Shown: positions 21,081 to 30,602, counted from the stretch's first letter. The stretch is DNA of 64,000 nucleotides from Halalkalicoccus paucihalophilus (GCF_001593955.1 NZ_LTAZ01000001.1:248001-312000); one strand, 5' to 3'. Made by a program: numbers and translations. Notes: generated by a model not told the origin, from the letters alone.

Positions 21081-22782
21081 ACTCCCCCTCCAGACGGGCG
21101 GGATCGCCGGCGGGGCCGGCGTCTGGGTGCTCGCCACTTTCGGGACCTATCTCCTCGTCCTGATCGGGATCGGGCTGTACGCCTCGCGGCTGACCGACTC
21201 GGTCGGCGACTACGTCATCGGCGGCCGGCAGATCGGTCCGGTGGTGACGGGCTTTTCCGAACGCGCCTCCGAGATGAGCGGCTGGCTCACCCTCGGGGTG
21301 CCCGGCGACGCCTACAACACCGGGATCATGGCCTTCTACAACGGGCTCGGGATGATCCCCGCGGATCTGCTGGCGTGGGCAGGTATCGCCAAACGGCTGC
21401 GCAAATACACCGAGATCGTCCGGGCGGTGACGCTGCCGACGTTCTTCGAGACGCGTCTGGGCGACGATTCGGGGCTGGTCAAGGCGACCTCGGCGGTCGT
21501 TCTGCTGGTCTTCGAGGGCGGGTACGTCGGCGCGCAGATCGTCGCCGCGGGCGTCCTCCTCGAGGTGCTGACCGGCGTCGCCCCCTGGATCGGGATCGTC
21601 GTCGGCGGGATCATCGTCGTCGGCTACACGATGCTCGGGGGTTACTTCGCCGTGGCGTGGTCCGACTACTTCCAGGGTGCGATCATCCTCGCGGCGTTCA
21701 TCGCGCTGCCGGTGTTGGCCTTCGGGGCCTACGGCCTGCCCTTCGAGCAGATCGCAGCGACCGGGGGCGACGCGATGGTGAGCATCACCGCCGGGGCGAG
21801 CGGCTGGGCGGCGGTCTTCGGGATCATCAGCTACGCCGCGATCGGGCTGGGGATCCCCGGCAATCCCCACGTCATGGTCCGGTTCATGGGGATCGACCGG
21901 GTCAAGAACATCCGGCTGGCGGCGGTGGTCGCCCAGCTGTTCATGTTCGTCGCCTACATCGGCGCCGCGCTGGTGGGGCTGTACGCCTTCGCCGTCTTCG
22001 GCGGGGGCGTCGCCGGCGACGACGTGATGCCGCGGCTCACCCTCGAACTCTTCCCCGGCGTGATCGCGGGGATCATCCTCGCGGCCGCGCTGGCGGCGAT
22101 GATGTCGAGCGCCGATTCACAACTCCTGGTCGCGACAAGTGCCGTCGTCGAGGACGTCTATCACGGCTTTCTCGACCGCGAGGCGACCGAGGCCCAGTTG
22201 GTGAGATACTCCCGGATCACGACGCTCGCGCTCGGGGCCGCGAGCATTGCCTTCGCCTTCCTCGCCCAGAACACCCCCGTCTACACGCTGGTGCTCGATT
22301 ACGCGTGGGGTGGACTGGGCGCGGCCATCGGCCCGACGCTGATCGCGGCACTGTGGTGGAAGGGCGTCACCGCGGAGGGCTCGGTCACGAGCATGGTCGT
22401 CGGCACCACCACGATGATCCTCTGGACCCAACTGCCGACCGTCCTCGGGGCGTTGGGTGCGATGCCCGCGGAGTCCTCGGCGTTTCTCTACGGGTTGGTC
22501 ACCGTCTACGGGCTGTTCCCGGCCTTTATCCTCTCGACGCTGACCTTGATCGCCGTCTCGCTTCTCACGACCCCGCCCGATGGCGTCGACGAGCAGTTCG
22601 AGGTCTTCGACAAGCCCCTGTCGGCGATCACCTCCAGGGGGAGCGCCGGCGGCACTCCCGACTACGTGACCGACGGCGGGACGCGGCCGAAGGCCGTCAC
22701 CGAGGCCGACACCGTCCGCGCACACGTCCGGGCGTCGGGGTACTGGGACGACCACGAACACGACGATGAGCGGGCCAACTGA
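21070..22782 (+). CDS. Sodium:solute symporter (SSS family)
   Basis: A 570-residue polytopic membrane protein of the PutP/PanF type, importing a solute with Na+. About 13 hydrophobic segments are seen. DYVIGGRQIGPVVTGFSERASEMSGWLTLGVPGDAY is the family's TM1-2 loop. GIPGNPHVMVRFMGIDRVKNIR and AAMMSSADSQLLVATSAVVEDVYHGF form the second signature. Substrate unclear; proline is the commonest family assignment. It overlaps the small protein before it by 11 nt and the unknown 164-residue gene after it by 17 nt, so the three form one unit. The C-terminal 70 residues are soluble and polar. Confidence 0.94.
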   Translation: MWSELPLQTGGIAGGAGVWVLATFGTYLLVLIGIGLYASRLTDSVGDYVIGGRQIGPVVTGFSERASEMSGWLTLGVPGDAYNTGIMAFYNGLGMIPADLLAWAGIAKRLRKYTEIVRAVTLPTFFETRLGDDSGLVKATSAVVLLVFEGGYVGAQIVAAGVLLEVLTGVAPWIGIVVGGIIVVGYTMLGGYFAVAWSDYFQGAIILAAFIALPVLAFGAYGLPFEQIAATGGDAMVSITAGASGWAAVFGIISYAAIGLGIPGNPHVMVRFMGIDRVKNIRLAAVVAQLFMFVAYIGAALVGLYAFAVFGGGVAGDDVMPRLTLELFPGVIAGIILAAALAAMMSSADSQLLVATSAVVEDVYHGFLDREATEAQLVRYSRITTLALGAASIAFAFLAQNTPVYTLVLDYAWGGLGAAIGPTLIAALWWKGVTAEGSVTSMVVGTTTMILWTQLPTVLGALGAMPAESSAFLYGLVTVYGLFPAFILSTLTLIAVSLLTTPPDGVDEQFEVFDKPLSAITSRGSAGGTPDYVTDGGTRPKAVTEADTVRAHVRASGYWDDHEHDDERAN

Positions 22783-23260
22783 GCGGCTCGTCGGCGAGCG
22801 TCGCGAGCGCGCCGACCTGTCAGTGATCCCGCCGTCGATCGCCCGAGAGGAGGTCGACTCGACCGGGGCCGTCGGCGCGGTCGCGTACCCCTACCGGATC
22901 TACGAGGTGGCTGTCACGGTCCCGCGGCGTTTTTTCGGGGATCGACGCGAGGAGTACGTCGTGAGCGTCGACCGTGCCAGACGGCTCGCGGTCCGTGCCG
23001 ATACCCTCCCCGAACCCGAACCGCGAGCCGTCGAGGACGTGCTGGTCGTTCCCACGGAGCTCTCGGCCGAACAGGCCGACGAGAAGGCCCGAGAGGCGGT
23101 GTTCGGGTGGTGTCTCCGGCGGTTCTCGATGGGCGATTCTCCCGACATCGCGATCGAGCGCGCTGTCGACGTCCACAAACTGTTCTGGCTCGCCGCCCGC
23201 CCCGACGGCGACGCCATCGTCGACAGCGTTCGGGGCTCCGCCGAACCGCTCGTCGAGTGA
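22766..23260 (+). CDS. Hypothetical protein downstream of SSS symporter
   Basis: A 164-residue soluble, Arg- and Glu-rich protein that I do not recognise. Two blocks stand out: YPYRIYEVAVTVPRRFFGDRREEYVVSVDRARRLAVRADTLP, and AREAVFGWCLRRFSMGDSPDIAIERAVDVHKLFWLAARP. The start ATG lies inside the symporter gene (17-nt overlap), so the two are translationally linked. A role with the transporter is inferred only from this. No signal or membrane segment. Downstream, composition turns AT-rich before the EamA transporter. Confidence 0.7.
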   Translation: MSGPTERLVGERRERADLSVIPPSIAREEVDSTGAVGAVAYPYRIYEVAVTVPRRFFGDRREEYVVSVDRARRLAVRADTLPEPEPRAVEDVLVVPTELSAEQADEKAREAVFGWCLRRFSMGDSPDIAIERAVDVHKLFWLAARPDGDAIVDSVRGSAEPLVE

Positions 23261-23401
23261 CGGAATCCGGATGAACAATTACTATACAAATCCTGACTAG
23301 ATACCTCCGTGAGAGCGCGTCATATGGTAGCATTTCTTCGGCAAGCTTCATGTCTACGAGCGATCTACGGCGGATATAGAGGAGATTTCAACCGATACCA
23401 A

Positions 23402-24400
23402 ATGCAGCTCGAAAACATCTACAAATTCAGAAACGTTGGGTTGTTCGCGGTGGTTGCGCTCGTCTGGGGTGCGTCGTTTCCCGCGATCAACATCGGTCTC
23501 GAGTCGCTTCCGCCCGTCCTGTTTGCGGCGTTTCGCTACGACATCGCGGCGCTGTTGCTGTTCGGCTACGTCGCCTACACGGGGGCCGCCTGGCGGCCGA
23601 CCACCTACGACGACTGGCTGTTGATCGGCCTCGGCGGCGTGTTGCTCGTCGGCGCGCACTTCGCGTTGCTGTTTACGGGCCAGCAGTACGTCACCGGCGG
23701 CGTGGCCTCGATCGTCCTGAGCCTGACGCCCGTGATGACGCCCGTGTTCGCGCTCGCGCTGTTGCCGAACCAGCGTCTGGGCCTCACCGGCGTTGCCGGG
23801 CTCGCGCTCGGCCTCCTCGGTGTGGGAATCATCGCCCAGCCGAGCCCCGAGGCGCTGGCGGGCGGTCAGCTTTACGGGGTCGGCCTGCTCGTGTTGAGCG
23901 CGACGAGCTTCGCGCTCGGCGCGGTGCTTACGGTCCGGATGCGGACGACCCTGCCGATGCTCTCGCTGCAGGCGTGGATGATGGGCGTCGGGGCGCTGTC
24001 GCTGCACCTCACGAGCGCGCTCCACCCCGCCGAGTCGTTCGGGGCCATCGAGTGGACCGCCACGGGGGTCGGGGCCGTGCTCTTCCTCGCGGTCTTCGCG
24101 AGCGCGATCGGCTATCTGGCGTACTTCGACCTCCAGGAGCGCGTCGGCCCGATCGAGACCAGCCTCGTCAGCTACGCGACCCCCGTGGTGGCGACCGCGA
24201 GCGGCTGGGCGCTGCTGGGCGAGCCCGTCACCGACGCGACGCTGCTCGGCTTCGCCGTGATCGCCTTCGGCTTCTGGCTCTGCAAGTGGTCGACGTTCAC
24301 TTGGAAGGTCACCGGACTGACCGGTCGCATACGCCACCGCCGGGCGTCCCGCTCGCCCGATCTGGTGGTCGTCGGTACGAGCGTCTACTACCGGGACTGA
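23402..24400 (+). CDS. EamA-family (DMT) transporter
   Basis: A 332-residue inner-membrane carrier of the drug/metabolite transporter superfamily. It has two EamA repeats with about ten helices. The first repeat shows VVALVWGASFPAINIGLESLPPVLFAAFRYDIAALLLF and LLFTGQQYVTGGVASIVLSLTPVMTPVFALAL. The second contains LFLAVFASAIGYLAYFDLQERVGPIETSLVSYATPVVATASGWALLGE. Substrate unknown. ATG at 23402 is chosen because the preceding 31 codons are unlike the family and lie in AT-rich leader. A 40-residue basic tail follows the last helix. Confidence 0.92.
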   Translation: MQLENIYKFRNVGLFAVVALVWGASFPAINIGLESLPPVLFAAFRYDIAALLLFGYVAYTGAAWRPTTYDDWLLIGLGGVLLVGAHFALLFTGQQYVTGGVASIVLSLTPVMTPVFALALLPNQRLGLTGVAGLALGLLGVGIIAQPSPEALAGGQLYGVGLLVLSATSFALGAVLTVRMRTTLPMLSLQAWMMGVGALSLHLTSALHPAESFGAIEWTATGVGAVLFLAVFASAIGYLAYFDLQERVGPIETSLVSYATPVVATASGWALLGEPVTDATLLGFAVIAFGFWLCKWSTFTWKVTGLTGRIRHRRASRSPDLVVVGTSVYYRD

Positions 24401-24481
24401 AAACGGTCTATCGGCGCTTTTGCGCACCACCTGCCACACCGACGCGCCCCTAAGTAGCGCCGCGCCCTCGTAGCGAGTGTC

Positions 24482-24958
24482 ATGTCACTCGAAGGCGAGT
24501 CCGCACCCGATTTCACGCTCGAAAGCACCGCCGGCGAACCGATCACCCTCTCGGAGACGCTCGAAGAGGGGCCGACCGTCGTGGTGATCAACCGCGGGTA
24601 CTGGTGTAGCTTCTGTGCCGAACAGTTGCAAACGTTCAGCGAGGTCTCCTACGACCTCTGGTTCAACGACGGTGTGGATATCCTCCCGGTCGTCCCCAGC
24701 CCGCTCGGCCGCGTCACCGAGATGCGCGACCGCTACGATCTGGACATTCAACTACTGGCCGATCCCGACGGCGAGGTCGCTGAACGCTACAGCGGCACCG
24801 AGGAGACCAAATACGGCGTCACCGGCATTTCGGGCGTCTACGTGATCGACTCGGAGGGCGAGGTGCGCTACGAACAGGTCGCCGACGACCTTACCGACCG
24901 GGTGTATGGGAACTGGATCCGCTATTTCATCCGCAACGAATTCGAGGACCCCTTCTGA
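24482..24958 (+). CDS. Peroxiredoxin-like redoxin (AhpC/TSA family)
   Basis: A 158-residue thioredoxin-fold protein. It opens with SLEGESAPDFTLESTAGEPITLSETL, typical of peroxiredoxins, and has VVVINRGYWCSFCAEQLQTF. In that motif the usual PxxxTxxC peroxidatic site is replaced by a CxxC (residues about 42-45). It therefore may act as a thiol oxidoreductase rather than, or in addition to, a peroxidase. VTGISGVYVIDSEGEVRYEQVADDLTDR closes the fold. Cytosolic. It is flanked by an EamA transporter and an SDR gene on the same strand with gaps of 81 and 38 nt. Confidence 0.85.
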   Translation: MSLEGESAPDFTLESTAGEPITLSETLEEGPTVVVINRGYWCSFCAEQLQTFSEVSYDLWFNDGVDILPVVPSPLGRVTEMRDRYDLDIQLLADPDGEVAERYSGTEETKYGVTGISGVYVIDSEGEVRYEQVADDLTDRVYGNWIRYFIRNEFEDPF

Positions 24959-24996
24959 ATCGCCGGGTCTATGCGAGCGGTGACCGATCTCCGAGC

Positions 24997-25983
24997 ATGG
25001 ACACCGCACTCATCGTCGGCGGCACCCGCTTTATCGGCCGCCACACGGTCCGAGAGCTACTGGATCACGAGTACGAGGTGACGATCTTCAACCGGGGCAA
25101 CCACGAGAACCCCTTCGCCGGAAACGACCGGGTAACCCACGTCGAGGGCGACCGCAACGACGAAACCGCCCTAGAGACCGCCGCAGTCTCGGTCGATCCC
25201 GACCTCGTGATCGACTGTATCGCGTACTACCCCGAGCAGGTCCGCGCGGCCACGGAGGTCTTCGCCGATGCCCGGTACGTCTACGTTTCGAGCGGCTCCT
25301 CGTACGGGGTCGAACACGTCCCGAAACGCGAGGGCGAGACGCCGCTCGAAGCCTGCACGCCCGAGCAGGCGACCGACGACTCGCCGGCGACCTACGGCGC
25401 GCGCAAGGCCGAGGGCGACCGGGCGGTCTTCGAGGCCGCAGAGCGCGGCGTCGAGGCGATGGCCGTCAGGCCCTGCATCGTCTACGGACCCTATGACTAC
25501 ACCGAACGCCTCGATTACTGGATCGACCGGGTGCTGAATCACGACCGCGTGGTCGTGCCCGGCGACGGCCAACACCTCTGGCACCGTGTCTACGTCGGGG
25601 ACGTCGCGAGCGCGCTGCGGATCGTCGGCGAGTCCGGTACTGCGGGCGAGGCCTACAACGTCGGCGATCGCCAGCTGCTCACGCTCGAAGAGACGCTCGA
25701 AACGATCGCCGAGGTCGCGAAAACGGAGGTCGAAGTCGTCACCGCGGGCGAGCGCGAACTCGCCACCGGCGGGCTCTCGCCCGACGATTTCACGCTCTAT
25801 CGGGAGTACCCACACGTCATGTCGACGGCGAAACTATCGGATCTCGGTTGGGAATCGACGCCAATCGGGGAAACGATGGCCCGCACCGTCGCGGAACACG
25901 AAGAGAGCGACCGCGACGGGGCCGAGTACGACCCCGGTCGCGAGGCCGAAGAACGCGTGCTGGGCGTGCTCGATACGCTGTAG
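24997..25983 (+). CDS. NAD-dependent epimerase/dehydratase (extended SDR)
   Basis: A 328-residue Rossmann protein. The dinucleotide loop is ALIVGGTRFIGRHTV at residues 4-18. YVYVSSGSSYG carries the catalytic Ser-like segment. YGARKAEGD is the YxxxK pair, and RPCIVYGPYDYTERLDYWIDRVLN the substrate region. GGTRFIG plus this spacing recalls the CSP41/RNA-binding-like SDR subgroup rather than classic GalE, so the substrate is open. The gene ends 92 nt before egsA. Confidence 0.88.
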   Translation: MDTALIVGGTRFIGRHTVRELLDHEYEVTIFNRGNHENPFAGNDRVTHVEGDRNDETALETAAVSVDPDLVIDCIAYYPEQVRAATEVFADARYVYVSSGSSYGVEHVPKREGETPLEACTPEQATDDSPATYGARKAEGDRAVFEAAERGVEAMAVRPCIVYGPYDYTERLDYWIDRVLNHDRVVVPGDGQHLWHRVYVGDVASALRIVGESGTAGEAYNVGDRQLLTLEETLETIAEVAKTEVEVVTAGERELATGGLSPDDFTLYREYPHVMSTAKLSDLGWESTPIGETMARTVAEHEESDRDGAEYDPGREAEERVLGVLDTL

Positions 25984-26075
25984 GTCCGTGGATCGAGCCG
26001 ACGCCGAGTCGGCGATCGGTCGTCGGGTTCGAAGTCAAGAGCAAACGGTTTGGCCGGCGGGCGTCTCCTCCCCGT

Positions 26076-27134
26076 ATGTTCGAGAAATCCAGCTGGATCC
26101 GCCTCCCGCGGAACGTACTCATCGGCCACGGCGTGCTCGACCGGGCCGTCGAGGCGATCGACGAGCTCCACCTCACAGGTCGGCCGCTGATAGTCACCAG
26201 CCCGACCCCCCGAGAGGTCGCCGGCGACCGGGTGATCGAGGACTTCGGGGATCGAGGGATCGAGCCGGCGGTCATCGTCGTCGAGGAGGCGAGTTTCGCG
26301 GCCGTTCAAGAGGTGATCGAGGCGGCCCGAAGCGAGGAGGCGGGCTACCTCATCGGGATCGGCGGCGGAAAGGCCATCGACATCGCGAAGATGGCCTCCG
26401 ACGAGATCGGAACCGGCTTCGTCTCGGTCCCGACCGCCGCGAGCCACGATGGGATCGTCTCCGGACGGGGCTCGGTCCCCGAGGGCGACACCCGTCACTC
26501 GGTGGCCGCGGACCCGCCGGTGGCCGTCGTCGCCGACACCACCGTGCTCGCGAACGCGCCGTGGGAGCTGACGACGGCGGGCTGTGCGGACATCATCTCG
26601 AACTACACCGCGGTGAAGGACTGGCGGCTCGCCAATCGCCTCCAGAACGTCGAGTATTCGGAGTACTCGGCGGCACTGTCGGAGATGACCGCAGAGATGC
26701 TCGTGGGCAACGCCGACTCGATCAAGCGCGGGCTCGAGGAGTCGGCGTGGATCGTCACGAAGGCGCTGGTCTCCTCGGGCGTCGCGATGTCCATTGCGGG
26801 GTCTTCCCGACCGGCCTCGGGCGCGGAACACCTCTTCAGCCACCAGCTCGACCGGATCGCTCCCGGGAGAGCGCTGCATGGCCATCAAGTGGGGGTCGGC
26901 TCGATCATGGTCGAGTACCTCCACAGCGGTGAGAGCGGGCGCTGGAGTGCGATCCGGGACGCCCTGTCGAGCATCGAGGCGCCGACGACGGCCGCCGAGC
27001 TCGGGCTCGACGAGGAGGAGGTGCTCGAAGCGCTGACGAGCGCCCACGAGATCCGCGACCGCTACACCATCCTCGGCAACGGGATGAACGAGCGGGCGGC
27101 CCGCGAGGCGGCGACCGTCACCGGCGTGATCTGA
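26076..27134 (+). CDS. egsA: sn-Glycerol-1-phosphate dehydrogenase
   Basis: A 352-residue NAD(P)H- and metal-dependent enzyme that reduces dihydroxyacetone phosphate to sn-glycerol-1-phosphate, the backbone of archaeal ether lipids. It has IGIGGGKAIDIAKMASDEI for cofactor binding, VPTAASHDGIVSGRGSV, then CADIISNYTAVKDWRLA with a metal-ligand Asp. SGAEHLFSHQLD and LHGHQVGVGSI carry the metal His residues. Length and motifs match archaeal EgsA. ATG at 26076 is chosen; upstream frame is non-coding. Geranylgeranyl reductase, a later enzyme of the same lipid pathway, is encoded at 61383. Confidence 0.96.
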   Translation: MFEKSSWIRLPRNVLIGHGVLDRAVEAIDELHLTGRPLIVTSPTPREVAGDRVIEDFGDRGIEPAVIVVEEASFAAVQEVIEAARSEEAGYLIGIGGGKAIDIAKMASDEIGTGFVSVPTAASHDGIVSGRGSVPEGDTRHSVAADPPVAVVADTTVLANAPWELTTAGCADIISNYTAVKDWRLANRLQNVEYSEYSAALSEMTAEMLVGNADSIKRGLEESAWIVTKALVSSGVAMSIAGSSRPASGAEHLFSHQLDRIAPGRALHGHQVGVGSIMVEYLHSGESGRWSAIRDALSSIEAPTTAAELGLDEEEVLEALTSAHEIRDRYTILGNGMNERAAREAATVTGVI

Positions 27135-27238
27135 GAGGGATTGTCGTAGGAGTTCATAGGTTTCCTGTCCGGATATCGAACCACGGTGTCGGCTCCCGTG
27201 AGGCGAACCATCCGGATGGCGACGATACACCCTCCGAG

Positions 27239-28060
27239 TCACTCCGCCTCTTCGGTCGGGAGCCAGTCCTCGTCGGCGTCGGTTCGTCCCGCCAGAACGG
27301 CGTTGAAGATCGCCCCCAGAAGCAGGATCAACCCGCCGAGATAGAGCCACGTAAGCACCAGCAGAACCGCACCGGCGACCCCGTAGAGCGCGACGCTGTC
27401 GGAGGTCGTCGCGTACACCCGGAAGCCGAGCGCCGAAAGCGTCCACGCGACCGCCGAGAACGCCGCGCCGGGCATCGCCTCGCCGAGGGTAACCGATTCG
27501 GCCGGAAAGCGGTAGTACATCGGGAGGAAGGCGAGGAAGAAGGCCCCAAGCAGTAGGGGAACGCTGAGCACCGAGACGGCGACGTTGTCGACGACGAGCG
27601 CGAGCGCGACGCCGACCCCGCCAATCAGCGAGAGCGCGACCAGCACGATCGCGAATATGAGGAGCGAATCGGCGATTTTCCGGAGGCCCGACCGTCGCTT
27701 TCGCGTGCCGTAGATCTCGCTGAACGCGATGTTCACGGCTTGAAACATCGTCGCCGTGCTGTAGAGGAAGATGCCCGCGGCGATCAGTCCCGCCCGGGTC
27801 CGGGCCCCTCCGTTCCCGGCGACCTCCGCGATCACGGGTTCGATCTCGGCGGCACGGAGGCCGGTGATCGATGCGAGCACCCCCGCCGTCGTCCCGGGAC
27901 TCTGGACGATCGAGACGCCGATCGTGAGGAGCAACAGGAGGGGGATCAGCGAGTTGAAGGCGTAATACCCCAATCCGGCGGCCGTGACGGTGATGTGCTG
28001 TTCCCTCCCGACGGCGATCGACGCCTTTAGCGCGCGAAGCCACTCGCGGTACTCCCCCAT
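27239..28060 (-). CDS. YihY/BrkB-family membrane protein
   Basis: A 273-residue integral membrane protein with about six helices. TVTAAGLGYYAFNSLIPLLLLLTIGVSI is the family's first signature, GIFLYSTATMFQAVNIAFSEIYGTRKRRS the second and LYGVAGAVLLVLTWLYLGGLILLLGAIFNAVL the last. The family was once named ribonuclease BN but is now treated as a transporter-like or envelope protein of unclear function. The C-terminus is acidic and cytosolic. ATG at 28060 is preferred; the frame continues far upstream but is antisense to the MaoC gene. Confidence 0.9.
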   Translation of the reverse strand: MGEYREWLRALKASIAVGREQHITVTAAGLGYYAFNSLIPLLLLLTIGVSIVQSPGTTAGVLASITGLRAAEIEPVIAEVAGNGGARTRAGLIAAGIFLYSTATMFQAVNIAFSEIYGTRKRRSGLRKIADSLLIFAIVLVALSLIGGVGVALALVVDNVAVSVLSVPLLLGAFFLAFLPMYYRFPAESVTLGEAMPGAAFSAVAWTLSALGFRVYATTSDSVALYGVAGAVLLVLTWLYLGGLILLLGAIFNAVLAGRTDADEDWLPTEEAE

Positions 28061-28144
28061 CAAGTCGACCCACAGCGACCAGCGGGGAAACCCCTTCGAA
28101 TCGTGGGCGGTGGGTCTTATGGCGCTGGCGACGGAGCGGGGAGT

Positions 28145-28705
28145 ATGGCGGACGATTACGACCACGACCGCAGGCTGGTTTCGGGCTGGGAGGGGCGCTA
28201 CTTCGAGGACTTCGCCGTCGGCGATATCTACAAACACCCCTACGGGCGAACCGTCACCGAGACCGACAACGTCTGGTTCACCAACCTGACGATGAACCTC
28301 AACCCGATGCACTTCAACGAGGCCTACGCCGCCGAAACGGAGTTCGGCGAGCGCCTCGTCGATGGCACTTTCACTATTGCGCTCGCGGTGGGGATGAGCG
28401 TCATCGACATTTCGATGAACGCCACCGCCAACCTCGGCTACGATAGGATCAGACATCACGCGCCGGTCTTCCACGGCGACACGATCTTCGCCGAGAGCGA
28501 GGTCCTGGAGAAACGCGAGAGCAGTTCTCGAGACCACGTCGGGATCGTTACAACGGAACTCCGGGCGTACAACGAGGACGGGACGAAGGTGCTCTCCTTG
28601 GAGCGCACCCCGATGGTGCTCAAACGCGAATACGCAGAGCCCTCCCCGGAGCAGCCGACGGGGTGGCCCGAGGGCGTCGGCACCCAACCGGAGGGTCTCG
28701 GTTAG
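28145..28705 (+). CDS. MaoC-family dehydratase
   Basis: A 186-residue hot-dog-fold hydratase/dehydratase acting on CoA thioesters. RYFEDFAVGDIYKHPYGRTVTETDNVWFTNLTMNLNPMHFNEAYAAETEFGERLVDG contains the hydratase-2 motif with the catalytic Asn/Asp-His pair (NPMHFNEAYA). HHAPVFHGDTIFAESEVLEKRES follows. The pattern fits (R)-specific enoyl-CoA hydratases and the mesaconyl/methylmalyl-CoA group; which one cannot be decided without neighbours, and no pathway gene is next to it. ATG at 28145. It converges with the S9 peptidase, overlapping by 4 nt. Confidence 0.88.
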   Translation: MADDYDHDRRLVSGWEGRYFEDFAVGDIYKHPYGRTVTETDNVWFTNLTMNLNPMHFNEAYAAETEFGERLVDGTFTIALAVGMSVIDISMNATANLGYDRIRHHAPVFHGDTIFAESEVLEKRESSSRDHVGIVTTELRAYNEDGTKVLSLERTPMVLKREYAEPSPEQPTGWPEGVGTQPEGLG

Positions 28706-30540
28706 ACGTACTCTTCGAGGAACGTCGCGATCCTCGTGTAGGCCTCGATACGGTTCTCGAGTTTGGTGAAACCGTGGCCCTCGTCCTCGAAGATCAGCGT
28801 CTCGACGGGGACGTGCTCTTTCGCACGCTCGGCGATCTGTTCGGCCTCCCCCACGGGGACTCTCGGGTCGTTCTCGCCGTGGAGGACGAACAGCGGGGCC
28901 TCGATCGAGTCGATGTTGTTGATCGGCGAGACGGATTCGAGAAACTCCCGGTCGCGTTCGAGAGATCCGTACTCGGCCTCGCGGAGTTCGCGCCGCCAGT
29001 CGCCGGTATTCTCGAGGAACGTCACGAAGTTCGCGATACCGACGATGTCCACGCCGGCGGCCCACAGGTCGGGGTACTCGGTGAGCGCTGCGAGTACCAT
29101 GAACCCGCCATAGGAGCCGCCGAGCGCGACGATCCTGTCGGGATCGATTGTGGACTGGCTGTGCAGCCACTCGACGCCAGCCCGGATGTCTGCAACCGAG
29201 TCCATGCGCTTTTCGACGTCGTCCAAGTGGGTGTACTCGCGACCATATCCCGACGAACCGCGGACGTTGGGCTCGAAGTAGGCGTAGCCCCGATTGAGGA
29301 AGTACTGTTTGACCGGGCTGAACGAGGGCCGGCGCTGGCCCTCGGGCCCGCCGTGGATGTCGACGATCACCGGCGTCTCGCCTGCGGACGCGTCGGCGGG
29401 CAGCGAGAAGAAGGCGGGGATCTCCCGGCCAGCGCGGGACTCCGTCCCGCGGGCGGACGGGTTTTGCCCGTCAACGTCGAACGACTCGAAACGCACGAGT
29501 TCGGAGGAAGCGAATCGCTCACGGGGGATCCCGCCGGTGGCGGCGTCGGTCCAGCGTTCGGTCTCGCCCGTTTCGACGTCGACCACGTAGACGTTCGTGT
29601 TCTCCGTGTTGCCGGTCGCGCTCACCGCAAACCGCTCGCCGTCGGGTCCGAAGCTCACTCCGCCGGCGACCCCCTCGGGCAGGTCGGGGGCAGGGAACTC
29701 GTGGATCTCCGTCTCGCCGATGAACTCCCCGACAGTGAGTTCCGCGTAGCCCTCGACGTTGCGTGAGTAGACGATTCGCCCGCTTTCTTCGTCGATCGCG
29801 ACCCCATCGACGTTCCAGTCTCCACCGTCTTCGACGACGTCCAGATCACCCGTCCCGGTGTCGAGTCGCGCGAGATACAGCGTGTCGCTATCGAGGTCGG
29901 TCACGAGGTAGATTCCTCCGTTCGGTCCCCAGCTCGTGCTCTGAAAGCGAACGGCCCCTTCATGCGGCGTCAGGTGGGTCAGCTCGCCCGACTCGATATC
30001 GAGGACGAAGACGTCCTGATCGAAACTGGAGGAGGCCTCGGTGACGATCAGTCGCGAGTCGTCGGGACTCCACCCGCCGACTTCGAGCCAACCCTCGCCC
30101 TCGTGGATCAGTTCTGCCTCCTCGCCGCGCTCGTTGCGGCCCTGGGCGTAGATATCGAAGACGGCCTCGTCGCGACGGTTCGAGGCGAAGGCGAACCGGT
30201 CGCCGTCGTGAGACCACCCGCCAAAGCGGTGTTTGGCGCTCGGCTTATCGGTTAAGGGATCGATCATGCCATCCTCGTCCAGTAAAAAGAGTTGCTGACG
30301 CTCGTTACCGCCCCGATCCATCCCGAAGACGAGTTCGGGGCGTGTAGGCGAGAAGGCGGTGAAGGTGACGCGCTCGTCGTCGAAGGTGCGCTGGTCGGGC
30401 CACGCCCGGGGAGAGTCGAGCGACCAGACCTGCGGAACGCCCGTGGTATCCATCAGGAAGGAGAGCCGATCGCCCTCGGGGCCGAACGACGCCCCGTAGG
30501 CGTTGCGGACGTTGAGATAGCGTTCGAACGGGTATGCCAT
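28702..30540 (-). CDS. S9 family prolyl oligopeptidase-like peptidase
   Basis: A 612-residue serine peptidase, cytosolic as no signal is seen. Residues 1-350 form a beta-propeller with WD-like segments (FGGWSHDGDRFAFASNRR, VGGWSPDDSRLIVTE). The alpha/beta-hydrolase domain from about 370 has VIVDIHGGPEGQ, FEPNVRGSSGYGREY, the nucleophile in LGGSYGGFM, Asp in HGENDPRVP and His in EDEGHGFTK. It resembles acylaminoacyl peptidases. ATG at 30540. Divergent from a methyltransferase gene, with an 88-nt promoter region between them. Confidence 0.94.
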   Translation of the reverse strand: MAYPFERYLNVRNAYGASFGPEGDRLSFLMDTTGVPQVWSLDSPRAWPDQRTFDDERVTFTAFSPTRPELVFGMDRGGNERQQLFLLDEDGMIDPLTDKPSAKHRFGGWSHDGDRFAFASNRRDEAVFDIYAQGRNERGEEAELIHEGEGWLEVGGWSPDDSRLIVTEASSSFDQDVFVLDIESGELTHLTPHEGAVRFQSTSWGPNGGIYLVTDLDSDTLYLARLDTGTGDLDVVEDGGDWNVDGVAIDEESGRIVYSRNVEGYAELTVGEFIGETEIHEFPAPDLPEGVAGGVSFGPDGERFAVSATGNTENTNVYVVDVETGETERWTDAATGGIPRERFASSELVRFESFDVDGQNPSARGTESRAGREIPAFFSLPADASAGETPVIVDIHGGPEGQRRPSFSPVKQYFLNRGYAYFEPNVRGSSGYGREYTHLDDVEKRMDSVADIRAGVEWLHSQSTIDPDRIVALGGSYGGFMVLAALTEYPDLWAAGVDIVGIANFVTFLENTGDWRRELREAEYGSLERDREFLESVSPINNIDSIEAPLFVLHGENDPRVPVGEAEQIAERAKEHVPVETLIFEDEGHGFTKLENRIEAYTRIATFLEEYV

Positions 30541-30602
30541 GTGGCGGCCTGTCGCCGGATTCGCATAGGGTTTCGGGTCGCGGAACCCGGCCGTGGCGTT
30601 TA

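Noticed and set aside
25797..28073. Long minus-strand frame antisense to egsA
   Set aside because: Opposite to a clear egsA gene, no recognisable domain, biased composition.
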